64,000 nt of DNA from Polyodon spathula. Its lineage: Eukaryota > Chordata > Actinopteri > Acipenseriformes > Polyodontidae. Below, piece after piece: positions 24,901-34,553 of the stretch (its first letter is position 1; each line of letters opens with the position of its first letter). A program made the translations under genes and the position numbers. Location of the stretch: NCBI RefSeq assembly GCF_017654505.1, contig NC_054565.1:210890-274889 (forward strand), read 5' to 3'. The notes beneath the pieces were generated by a model, which made no database searches, was not told the origin of the DNA, and saw nothing but the letters and a program-made list of their open reading frames with translations.

Positions 24901-27900
24901 GAACTAGTCATGCTAAACAGAGCATATCTCCCACAATACACTCACCTAAAATTGGCATATCTGCCCTATACCCCGTGCCAATATTTTAATATCTATCCTA
25001 ATTCCCTCTGCCAAAATTTGCATATCTGCCAAATACGGTCTGCCAAAATTTGCATATCTCTCACAATTCACGCTTCTAAAATAAGCATATATGCCCTATA
25101 CCCTGGGAAACAATTTATATATCTCCCATAACACCCTTTGCCAAAATAAGCATATCTCCCACAATACGCGCTCCTAAAATTAGCATATCTGTCCTAAAGC
25201 CTCTGTCAAAATGTGCATTTCTCCCGTAATACAGTCTGCCAAAATGTGCATATCCCCATAATACCCTCTGCCAAAATTTGCATATATGCCAAATACAGTG
25301 TGCAAAAATGTGCATATCTCCCACAAAACTCTCTCCTAAAATTAGCATATCTGCCATAGAGCCTGGTTCAAAATTTTAACCTCAGCCAAAATATGCATAT
25401 TTGCATATCTGCCAAATACTGACTGCCAAAATCTGCATATCTGCAAAATAGTAACACCAAAATTTGCATATCATCCACAATACATGCTCCTAAAATTAGT
25501 ATATCTCTTACCAAATTTGTATATGTCCCACAATTCACGCTCCTAAAATTAGCAGATCTGCCCTATACCATATGCAAAAATAGATATATCTCCCAAAACT
25601 TGCATATCTCCCACAATACTTGTTCCTAAAGTTAACATATATGCTCTAAACCCTCTGCAAAATTTGCATATCTCCCGTAATACCCTCTGCCAAAATTTGT
25701 ATATCTCCCATAATACCCTCTGCCAGAATTTGTATATCTGCCAAACACATTCTGCCAAAATATGCATACCTGCCAAATACTTTCCTCAAAAATTTGCATA
25801 TCCCTTAATATTATCTGCCAAAATTTGCATATCTGCCAAATACAGTCCACCAACATTTGCATATCTCCCACAATACTTGCTCCTAAAATTAGCATATCCG
25901 CCATATACCCTGTGCCAAAATTTGCATAATCTCCCAAATCTCCCATAAATACCTTCTGCCCAAATTTACATATCTGCCAAATGCACCTCTGCAAATATCT
26001 GCCAAATCTCCCATAATACCCTCTGCCAAAATTTACATATCTGTCAAATACTGTCTGCCAAAATCTGCATACCTGGAAAGAAGTGACCAAAAAATTTGCA
26101 TATCTTCTGCAAATCACGCTCCACAAATGAGCATATCTGCCCTATACCCTGTGCCAAAATTTGTATATCTCCCATAATACCCTCTGCCAAGATTTGCATA
26201 TATGCCAAATACAGTATGCAAAAATTTCCATATCCCCCACAATACTCTCTCCTAAAATTAGCATATCTGTCATATAACCTGTCTCAAAGTTTGCGTATCT
26301 CTCATAATACAATCTGCCAAAATTTGCATATATCCCATAAATTCCTTCTGCCCAAATTTGCATATCTGCCAACTACTGTCTGCCAAAATCTGCATACCTG
26401 CAGAATAGTGACCACCAAAATGTGCATATTTTATACAACAGATCTTCCTAAAATTAGCATAGCTGACCTATACCCTGTGCCAAAATTTGCATATCTCCCA
26501 TAATACCCTCTGCCCAAATTGGCATATCAGCCAAATAGCATTTGCTAAATTCTGCATACTGGCTACATAAAGTAATCAGAAATGTTCATATCTCCCAGAA
26601 TTCACACTCCTATAATTAGCATATCTGCCCTATAACCAGGGCAAAAATTTATATATCTCCCATAACACCCTCTGCCCAAATTTGCATATCTCCCCTAATA
26701 ACCTCAGCCAAAATTAGCATATCTGCCACAATACACGCTGTAAAAAATTAGCATATCTGCCCTATACCCTGTGCCAAAATGTGTATATCTCCCATAATAC
26801 CCTCTGCCAAAATTTGCATATCTGCCAAATACAGTCTGCCAAAATCTGCATACCGGCAAAATAATGACCACCAAAATTTGCATATCTCCCACAATTCACG
26901 CTCCAAAAAATTAGCATATGTGCCCTATACCCTGGTCAAAAACTTGGGCAAAATGTATATATCTCCCTTTGCAAAAATTTGCATATCTCCCACAATACTC
27001 GCACCTAAAATTAGCATATCTGCCCTAAACCCTCTGCCAAAATTTGCATATCTTCCATAATATTGTCCTTGAAAATTTACATATCTACCACAATACTCAC
27101 GCCTAAAATTTACATTTCTGCCCTTACCATGTGCCAACATTTTTATATCTCCCGTAAGACTCTCTGCCAAATACATTCTGCCAAAATATGCTTACCTGCC
27201 AACTACATTCTTCCAAAATTTGCATATCTCCCATAATACCCTCTCCCAAAATTTGCATATTGCCCACAATACTCGCTCCTAAAATCTGCATTTCTCCTGT
27301 AATACCCTCTGCTAAAATTTGCATATCTCCCATAATACTGTCCTTGAAAATTTACATATCTACCACAATACTCATGCCTAAAATTTACATATCTGCCCTA
27401 TACCATGTGCCAACATTTTTATATCTCCCGTAAGATTCTCTGCCAAAATTTGCATATCTCCAATAATACACTCTGCCAAAATTTGCATACCTTCCAAATA
27501 CTGTCGTCCAAAATTTGCATATCTCACACAATACACTCTGCCAGTCTGTATATCTCACATAAACTCTCTGGCAAAATTTACATATCTGCCAAATACCATC
27601 TGCCAAAATTTGCATACCTGCCAAATACTATCCTACAAAATTTGCATAACTCCCATAATACACTCTGCCAAAATTTGCATATCTGCTAAATACAATCTGC
27701 CAAAATTTTCATATCTACCAAATACCGTCTGCCAAAATACCGTCTGCCTTACCTCCCATGTAACCTGTGCTCAAATTTACATTTCTCCCTTATACCCTCG
27801 GGTGAAATTTGAATATATCGCTTATACCCTCTGCTGAAATTTGCATATCTAGGAAATACCATCTGCCAAACTTTTCATACCTGCGAAATACTGTCCTCCA

Positions 27901-28760
27901 AAATTTGCATATCTCCCATACTATCCTCTGGTGAAATTTGTATATCTCCCATATTCCTTCTGCTGAAATTGACATATCTCCCAAATATCCTCGCATGAAA
28001 TCTGCACATCTCCCATATATCCTCTCCCAAAATTTGCTCATCTTCCTATACACTCTGCTGAAATTTGCATATCTTCCATATACCTTCTCCTGAAATTTGC
28101 ATATCTCACAAATATCCACTGGTGAAATTTGCATATCTCTCATATTACCTCATCCATAATTTGCATATCTCCCAAATACCCTCTGCTAAAATTTGCATGT
28201 CTCCTTAACAGTCTAGTGTAATTTCCATATCTCCCATATACCCTCTATTGAAATTTGCTTGTTTCCCATATACCTTCTGCTAAAATTTGCATATCTCCTA
28301 TATGCCCTCTCTGAAATCTGCATATCTCCCAATACCAGCTACTGAAATTTGCATATCTCCCTATACCCTCTACCAAAATTTGCTTATCTCCAATTTACCC
28401 TCTGCTGAAATTTGCATACATTCCCATATATCCTCTGGTGAAATTTGTATAGCTCCCATAAACCCTCTGCAGAATGTGTACATCTGCCATATACACTCTG
28501 CTGAAATTTTGATATCTCCTTTATACCCTTTGCTGAAATTTGTTTATCCACCATATTTGCTCTGCTGAAATTTGCAAAACCCCTACATAAACCCTGCTCA
28601 AATTTGCATATCTCCCTTGTACCCTCTGTTGAGATTTGCATATCTCCCATATTTGCTCTGCTGAAATTTGTAGAACTCCTCTATACCCTCTACTGAAATT
28701 TGCATATGTTCAATATACCATCTTTCCAAATTTCCATATCTCCCATATACCCACTGCTGA
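24901..28760. repeat. AT-rich octamer satellite 2, segment 3
   Basis: The array resumes after LINE copy C and runs to about 28760, mostly in the AAAATTTGCATATCTCCC orientation. Recurrent variants include CACAATAC.CGCTCCTAAAATTAGCAT, GCCCTATACCCTGTGCC and CCATAATACCCTCTGCC. From about 27770 a different variant predominates (CTGCTGAAATTTGCATATCTCCCATAT type). No open frame here looks like a gene. Confidence 0.92.
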
Positions 28761-29085
28761 GTTCAAATCCTGGATGAGCCCGTTTTAAAAAAAACTTTTT
28801 GTACTGCACTGTTTTCCAATTTCGATCTGTAACCCAACATAAAAACTCAGCAGGCAGTTTCTCTGAAAACAACTTGGCACTTTGCAACCAAATATTTTGT
28901 AATATTTGGAACAACTGTGTGACTTCCTTGTTAGTATTTCTGTGTGTCATGGAGATTCTTATTTATTGACAGCAGGTGCGTCCTGCAGTATTTTTATTTT
29001 TATTTTTTTAAAGTTTGTGATCCTGCCCAAGCGGCCTATATTTTTGTGGCTTAATTTGAGTATCAATGAAAGAGTCAGTACAGAA
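28761..29085. other. Unassigned, no gene seen
   Basis: The satellite ends and ordinary AT-rich sequence begins. GAGTTCAAATCCTGG followed by a T/A run at 28768-28800 resembles a tRNA B-box and pol III stop, but no tRNA can be built around it. Nothing else is recognised. Confidence 0.5.
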
Positions 29086-29157
29086 GTGTTGGTGCTATAT
29101 TAGTGAGCATAGTTGCCTTCCAAACCATTGGCCTGGGTTCTATTCCTTGCGTCCGCG
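29086..29157 (+). pseudogene. tRNA-Gly(TCC)-like pseudogene
   Basis: The 72-bp sequence aligns end to end with the vertebrate glycine tRNA (anticodon TCC) pattern: GTTGGTG at the acceptor/D region, GTGAGCATAG for the A-box and D-arm, TGCCTTCCAA for the anticodon arm, and GGTTCTATTCC for the B-box (one change from GGTTCGATTCC). The T stem (CCTGG against CCTTG) and acceptor stem (GTGTTGG against the 3' end) no longer pair well, so it is probably a decayed gene or retrocopy. It could also be the head of a tRNA-derived SINE; I see no SINE body downstream. Confidence 0.7.
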
Positions 29158-29559
29158 AAAGATTTGCAATTTCAGCCTTTTTCTTTAAACATTAGAATGA
29201 AGCTTAATGCATTTCTCCATTACTTTGATTTACACACGCAATTTGCTAGTGTTCTAACTGCAATAGTCTTGATAGCTTCTATCTAGCTAACTATGATTTG
29301 ATACTATGTGATGTGCATTACTGCACTAAGCCCCATCAAAAAAATAAAAGTGTTCATTGGACACCACTGTAATTTTTCCGTCACTCAGAGCTGTGTGCTA
29401 TTGCCTGTTATGGCCATCTGACTGCTTTTAACTGGTGATTATCATTTCTATGGGCATGGAGAGGCAGTCGCTATAAATGAGGAAAGTAGCTTAGGTGGGA
29501 TTTTGTTTTGATATGTTTGGAATGGCTCAGTTAGACAGTACGTACTTCAAATGTAAAAA
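29158..29559. other. Unassigned, no gene seen
   Basis: Single-copy-looking sequence between the tRNA-like and 7SL-like sequences. No convincing open frame, repeat or RNA is seen. Confidence 0.5.
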
Positions 29560-29806
29560 GAAGAGACTGAGTTTCATTGTTTTGGAAAGGTTGCACTGCA
29601 ATGTTCGCACACAGGGGTTTTGACCTGCTCCCTTCCTGACCTGGCATTCATGAGCTCCCCCAGAAATTCTGTGTCGATGCCGTGCTTAGTGCAGACTCCC
29701 GATCGGTACAGCCCATTGCAGCACAGAGCTCCCATGCTCAAGCGATCTGCCATCCTCAACCTCCCCCCTGTAGCTGGGATTACAGGCACACGCCACGGTG
29801 CTTGAT
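29560..29806 (-). ncRNA. 7SL (SRP) RNA-like gene or pseudogene, copy 1
   Basis: Read on the - strand, the sequence follows vertebrate 7SL RNA. The Alu domain is recognisable (GGCGTGTGCCTGTAATCCC, then AGATCGCTTGAGC, CCGATCGGGAGTCTGCACTAAG and CGGCATCGA). The S-domain end has GGAGCAGGTCAAAAC, then a GTCTCTT 3' end followed by a T run, as at a pol III terminator (29555-29560). About 40-50 nt around the S-domain helix tips is missing or unrecognisable, which argues for a pseudogene. A CRE-like site lies about 75 bp upstream. A related copy sits at 31965-32135. Confidence 0.75.
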
Positions 29807-29880
29807 GTAAGTGAGAGCGGCTAGAAGGTAGTTCAAATCCAATTGTCTGAACTCAGAGCGACCGTACCGGTGCTGTTCAC

Positions 29881-29888
29881 TGACGTGG
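29881..29888 (-). promoter_or_regulatory. CRE/ATF-like site upstream of 7SL-like copy 1
   Basis: TGACGTGG (CCACGTCA on the - strand) lies about 75 bp upstream of the 7SL-like start. Vertebrate 7SL genes depend on an upstream ATF/CRE element. The same site is kept at the same distance in the second copy (32209-32216). Confidence 0.5.
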
Positions 29889-30119
29889 CAGCCTTTAATT
29901 GTATTGAAAGCATTGTCGGATTCTGCTGTAGTTGTAAAAGACTGTGGCCAGACAAATGAATTGATTTCTATTACATGAGAGTAGATGTTGAACTTCATGC
30001 TGATTTGAACTTGGCTCTCGCCAAGATAAGCACCAACTAAGATGTACCTTTGCATTAAATTAATGTGATCCATCTGCATCTCCATTCATTTGTGTTGTTT
30101 TCCATCTGATGATGTAGAT

Positions 30120-31480
30120 ATCCTTCTGTCTGGTGTTGATTGTTGAAGTGTAATGCTGGCTCCAGGGATTAGCTCATTTTGCCTCCCCAGCGCATCAGCA
30201 CACACAACGGCTGCAATGTTGGCTCTGGGGGATCAACCCAGAGCGGTCTCCCCAGTGCATCAGCATGACAACAGTGTGGATTGAGCTAAGTAGGATACAT
30301 CTCTGGGGTCTTCAAGTGGGCACCTTCCATCCTTTGTATTTTGTTGACTAGCCCACAACACCTCAAGAGGGCTCAACAGTGATTCTGGCATCCCAGCATC
30401 ACCCCCCTCCATCCCCCACTCAGCTCAGCCCAGCTTACTTACCTGTATATCAGAGTTGCTTTCTTTCTATTGTGCTTGAGATCCCCATCGAGAATCTTTC
30501 TGTCTCAACCACAGCCAGTTGCTGCTCCTTTCTGCTGCTTCAGATAAGTTCTTCACTGTGCGACGCAACTCTTGGCCACTGAACCCGACGTCTCTGAGAA
30601 AGCGAGTTGTAGAATGTGCCACAAATCCTCGACAACCTGCCTCACTGGGTAAATTCAGACTCTCACTCCTCGCTGTTCCGCTTCAGCAGCTAGTTGAGCA
30701 TACCGAAGTTTCTTCCTCTCATATGCCTCATCCACAGCATCTTTCCATGACATTGTTAACTCTACCAGATGAACAAGGCATGCTGATCCAGACCTCAAGC
30801 AATGTCTGGTCAAAAGTTGGTGGTGACAATCTCAGGTGGAAAAAAAAAGCCGTTGACAAGCAGCTTCCAGTTGTCCTTGGCAAGGCTTGATTTTAAGACC
30901 TTTTCTTGGTGGTTGCTCTCCTGGACGGAAGAATAATGTCTTTTGTGTGTAATGCTTTGGTGGAACTTGTGGTAACTTATTAGTCAGGTTACACTTGTTT
31001 TCCAATGCTAAGGCCAAACATCGCATCACCTGGTCATGACGCCTAGTAAACCGTCCTTGGCAAAGACCCACCCATACATCCTGTCAAAATGTGCCTTAGT
31101 GTTGCAGGTGATGAACACAAAGGACATGAGGGATCCTCACCCACCCAGAGGTTTAGGTTCTGTGGCGAAGGGAGAACATCATATGCTGGTCTGATGAGGA
31201 AACTGATCCTGATCTGTTCCATTGTCCATAGGTCTTGCAAGACGATCTTGCGTTGTTCCACACTCTCCCATCTCATCCATTCTCCCTGCTTGGCCTGGGA
31301 AATGGCCTTTACACACCTGATCCTGTCCTCCTGCTTTTGCACCTCATTGACTAGCTTCCTCCATTGAGCTGGGGTTGCCATGTGCCATGTAGGAGGCGCT
31401 GAACTGAGAGGAAAACCTCCTTTTCCATGCTGAGCTTGCCTAATAATATCTCTGATTCGAGTGTTAAGTAAAAACACATT
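30120..31480 (-). mobile_element. RLE-type non-LTR retrotransposon (R2/NeSL/HERO-like), decayed 3' part
   Basis: The - strand encodes the C-terminal half of a site-specific-type LINE protein in several broken frames. At 31477-31043 a linker is followed by a CCHC knuckle (CPLCSSPATLRHILTGC). At 31071-30832 is the following QGRFTRRHDQVMRCL region. At about 30880-30500 is a restriction-enzyme-like endonuclease fragment containing DAVDEAYERKKLRYAQLAAE and, after a shift, a WLWLRQKD end. The 3' untranslated part (about 30480-30120) contains CTCCAGGGATTAGC and GCGCATCAGCA stretches. The reverse transcriptase lies upstream and is missing. Family placement rests on remembered motif order; the exact clade is uncertain. 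Confidence 0.72.
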
Positions 31481-31964
31481 AGAATCCCAGTTTTCATGCT
31501 GTGGATGTTAAAAAGGCAATATAAGAATGCCATAGAAAAAAAGGTTGCGTTGGCGAATATTAACCTCTTACACCCCCTATGTCCTGTGGGAGGGACATGG
31601 TACTGCAATTACACATTATATTTAAAAAATCACATGTAATATTATAACAAAAGAAAAACAGCAAAAAAAAACCTGACTCAATATCAGAAACATTGTTTTC
31701 CTACCGTCAACAGCAAAGGAATTTTTCGAATTCGCCATTTCACTGCTGAGATATTCCCTTTGCAATGTGTCTAGTACCTCACGATGCATTTCGCTGCTCT
31801 GGCCTTTCATATATCTGTTGATGGTGAAATCTCTCTGATCACATTGTAGGGGAGTTCACAAGCTGTCCAATCATACCTTGACTTTGTTTGTAGCCTAATC
31901 CATTGAAGAGTAATCGATGTGCGTATGTAAACAAGACACATATTTGCTAGTGAGAGCGCAGTAT
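31481..31964. other. Unassigned, no gene seen
   Basis: AT-rich sequence with a short open frame on the - strand (31622-31810) of no recognised family. It may belong to an old transposon, but nothing supports a call. Confidence 0.4.
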
Positions 31965-32135
31965 TAAGCACTTAGGACCACGGGCTCCCCCAGATATACC
32001 ATGTCGATGCCGTGCTTAGTGCAGACTCCCGATTAGCACAGCCCACTGCAGCACAGAGCTCTCGTGCTCAAGCGATCCACCATCCTCAACCTCCCTCTGT
32101 AGCTGGGATTACAGGCAAACGCCACAGCACCCAAC
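31965..32135 (-). ncRNA. 7SL (SRP) RNA-like pseudogene, copy 2, 3'-truncated
   Basis: The - strand again shows the 7SL Alu-domain order: GCGTTTGCCTGTAATCCC, GGATCGCTTGAGCACG, GGGAGTCTGCACTAAGCACGG and CGACATGG. Homology fades at about 31970, so most of the S domain is missing. Similarity to copy 1 extends about 165 bp upstream of the RNA start (to about 32301), including the CRE-like site, so this is a segmental duplicate and not an RNA-mediated retrocopy. Confidence 0.72.
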
Positions 32136-32208
32136 GTGAGTGAGAGCAGCTAGAAAGCAGTTCAAACCCCTTGTCTCAATTCAGAGCAAGAGTACTGGTG
32201 CTGTTCAC

Positions 32209-32216
32209 TGACGTGG
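32209..32216 (-). promoter_or_regulatory. CRE/ATF-like site upstream of 7SL-like copy 2
   Basis: TGACGTGG within GCTGTTCACTGACGTGGCAGC is identical in position and context to the site upstream of copy 1. Confidence 0.45.
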
Positions 32217-32301
32217 CAGCTTTTAAATGCTATTGCACTAAAAGCATTGCCGGGTCCTGCTGTATTTGAAAAAGACTGTGGCCAGACAAATGAATCGAAA
32301 G

Positions 32302-33117
32302 TGTGTTAACGTACACAGATAGGGCGGGCGTCTCTGTTTACAAACTGTCAAACTTTATTTATCTCCATAATGCATTGGTAATGTAGTGCCATCCAATGGA
32401 CATACTGGACTACGCCACCCTTTTTAGTATATAGGAGAGGGGAACTCCCAAGAATAAAATTTAAGAACAAAATCCTCACACAAGAACCCTTCAAACAAAT
32501 GAAAGTACAAGGGTCGGTACAGTTTGAAACAGAATTTATTTATAAAATGGGAACAACCCCAAATTGAATCAAAACACAAGTTAACAGTTACCAAACACTC
32601 TATTCTAATAGGGAGTATTTAATGGTAGCAAAAGCAATAATGTTTAGTATAAAAGTTAAAATAGATAGTATTTAATGGTAGTGAATTCAATAGCATTTAA
32701 TACAAAGGCTCAAATAAGAAGTATTTAAATAGTATTTAATAGTAATGAATTCAGTAGTATTTAATTGTAGAGATTGTTAAAGGCAGCCAACCACCAAAAG
32801 CCAGGAGAGAGATAGGACACCTTGTGAACAATCACACAAAAGAAAGAAACAATGTCAAACAATAAAAGAAAACTAAAATCAATTTAGACTACAAAATTAT
32901 CAAACGTGCATAAATCGACCAAAAATAACCCAATATAGCTTGTTTAGGGCAGTGCTTCACCCAATACCAAAATCCAAAGCAAAACACGCTGTGACATTCA
33001 GGGTCCAGGCAATCAGGAGCACCGCCCTCGAAACCTACACAAAAGATATAATTTCAATATAAGCTATGAACAAATAAGCAATAACTGTACAGGGCTCCTC
33101 ACCCTGTTACACTCCCC
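32302..33117. other. AT-rich unassigned region with short internal repeats; possible LTR
   Basis: AGTATTTAATGGTAG-like phrases recur at about 32614, 32669 and 32732-32765. The right end carries TACAGGGCTCCTCACCCTGTTACA (33085-33108); read on the - strand it starts TGTAACAGGG and is preceded by AGGGGGAG, which resembles a polypurine tract followed by an LTR. The left end near 32310 reads TGTTAAC. This could be an LTR, but orientation and borders are not settled. Confidence 0.35.
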
Positions 33118-33154
33118 CTAGAGACTCCGAGCGGGACTGAGGTTTGGGAAAAAA

Positions 33155-34030
33155 ATGGGAAGGAAGCAGCGGCAGAAGCGGCAGAAGCAGCAGCAGCAGC
33201 GCGGGGCTGGTCACAAGCCCCACCGCGTATCTGGCAAGGTGGTCATCTGCCTGATCTGCTTGAGGGAGGAGGAGTGGTGTTTTGAAGTTGGCAAGGTCGG
33301 GCACATGACACCCGACTACTACTCCTCCCCACCTCAGGAAGAAGAGGTGGAACCAGAGCCGCAGCCACTGGAGGAGGTTGGCTGGGAAGCCCTCCTCCAC
33401 AGCATGGGCATACAGTATTGTTGCTGCATCTGTGGGGAGCTAAGTGCCCCCTTCCACCAGAAGAATGCCTGCTGCCTCCGCTTCCACCACCTCCACCACC
33501 AGGAGCAGAGCAGCTTGAGCTGCCTCTGTCTCCACCACCACTGCCAGCCAAGGGAGCGTGCCTGCTGGTTCCCCCTTCGCAGCCAGAAGGGGAGGAGCCC
33601 CTGCCGCCTTTGCTGTCAAGAGGAGAGGAGTAGGAACTACCTCTGCCTCCACCAACACCATTGGGAGAAGTGGAGCTCCTGCTGCTGCCTTCATGGCCAG
33701 GGGCTCCCCTCCCACCCTTGCCATCACCTGGGGATGCCAGTTTTTGCCATTACCAGTTCGCCATCTCCCGGGGATAACTGCCTTGCTCTGTCCAGGGTTG
33801 CCTGCTGCTCCGCATCACCTGGGGTGGCTATGTCATTTGCTTCTCCTAGGGTTGTTGCCTGGCCTGCTTCGCTTGGGGTCGCTGAGAGTCACCCGTCGCC
33901 TCCCGAGGGTCTGCTGCCACCGTTGCCTGGGATAGCTGCCAGCCCTTCATGGCAGCAGGGAATACTGTGGCCGGAGCCCCACAGCGAGGAGCTGCTGGCT
34001 ACGGGAGGGGGGAGAGGTGAGGAGACCTAG
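33155..34030 (+). pseudogene. Gag-like zinc-knuckle ORF, degenerate
   Basis: A GC-rich open frame of 291 aa starts with a basic, glutamine-rich stretch and has two cysteine motifs: CLICLREEEWC (about residues 32-42) and a broken knuckle CFEVGKVGHMTPDY, where CFECGKVGHM..DC would be expected. After about residue 85 the frame becomes cysteine/histidine-rich and unconvincing, while another frame (33418-33633) encodes a proline-rich stretch (LPPLPPPPPPGAE), so a frameshift near 33420-33470 is likely. I read it as an old retroelement gag-like gene; a domesticated gene cannot be excluded. No pol is seen downstream. Confidence 0.5.
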
Positions 34031-34335
34031 GCTCATGGACACCCAGGCTGCATGTCTGGACCTCTGGTCACTGGGTCTGACTCCCAGGTCGCGGCACCAC
34101 CAGGCACAGGATGTCATCTGGTCTCCTGCTCCACTCCCCCTGGTTGCCCAGACGTTGCTCCACGGTCACATGGGCTCGCACCTCTGCCTGAGGCTTCAGC
34201 TGACTGCTCACATGCCTGCACACCCGACGCCCCATCCGCTATGCAGGGTCCCCTGGGGTCGTGAGGCCATGTGTGCTGCACACAAGGGGGGGGGGGTGTA
34301 TGTGGCATGGTAGGGCAGGGCCTGTGTTCTTAATA

Positions 34336-34487
34336 TAGTACTGCACGCAGGCAATAAAAATGTGCATTACAAATATCATATGGGAGATACTGAAATTCAA
34401 GAAGGAATATATGAAAAAGACCTAGGAGTTTATGTTGACTCAGAAATGTCTTCATCTAAACAATGTAGGCAAGCTATAAAAAAGGAT
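34336..34487 (+). mobile_element. Old LINE fragment G, left part
   Basis: This + strand fragment encodes a diverged part of ORF2 (VLHAGNKNVHYKYHMGD, then EKDLGVYVDSEMSSS). It stops at CTATAAAAAAGGATA, where LINE copy D is inserted, and continues at 38760. Confidence 0.88.
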
Positions 34488-34553
34488 ACATAAGAACATA
34501 AGAAAGTTTACAAACGAGAGGAGGCCATTCAGCCCATCTTGCTCGTTTGGTTG

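Noticed and set aside
15797..28568. Many 60-165 aa open frames in satellite 2
   Set aside because: All are Ile/Cys/Tyr/Lys-rich translations of the 33-bp unit on either strand.
28761..28800. tRNA gene at GAGTTCAAATCCTGG
   Set aside because: Only a B-box-like string; no A-box or cloverleaf upstream, which is satellite.
29767..29800. Primate Alu contamination (GTAGCTGGGATTACAGGC)
   Set aside because: The match extends outside the Alu-specific part into the 7SL S domain (GGAGCAGGTCAAAAC) and the copy has a duplicated local flank, so it derives from 7SL itself.
29574..29805. Short protein-coding frames over the 7SL-like sequence
   Set aside because: They coincide with the RNA-like sequence and match no protein family I know.
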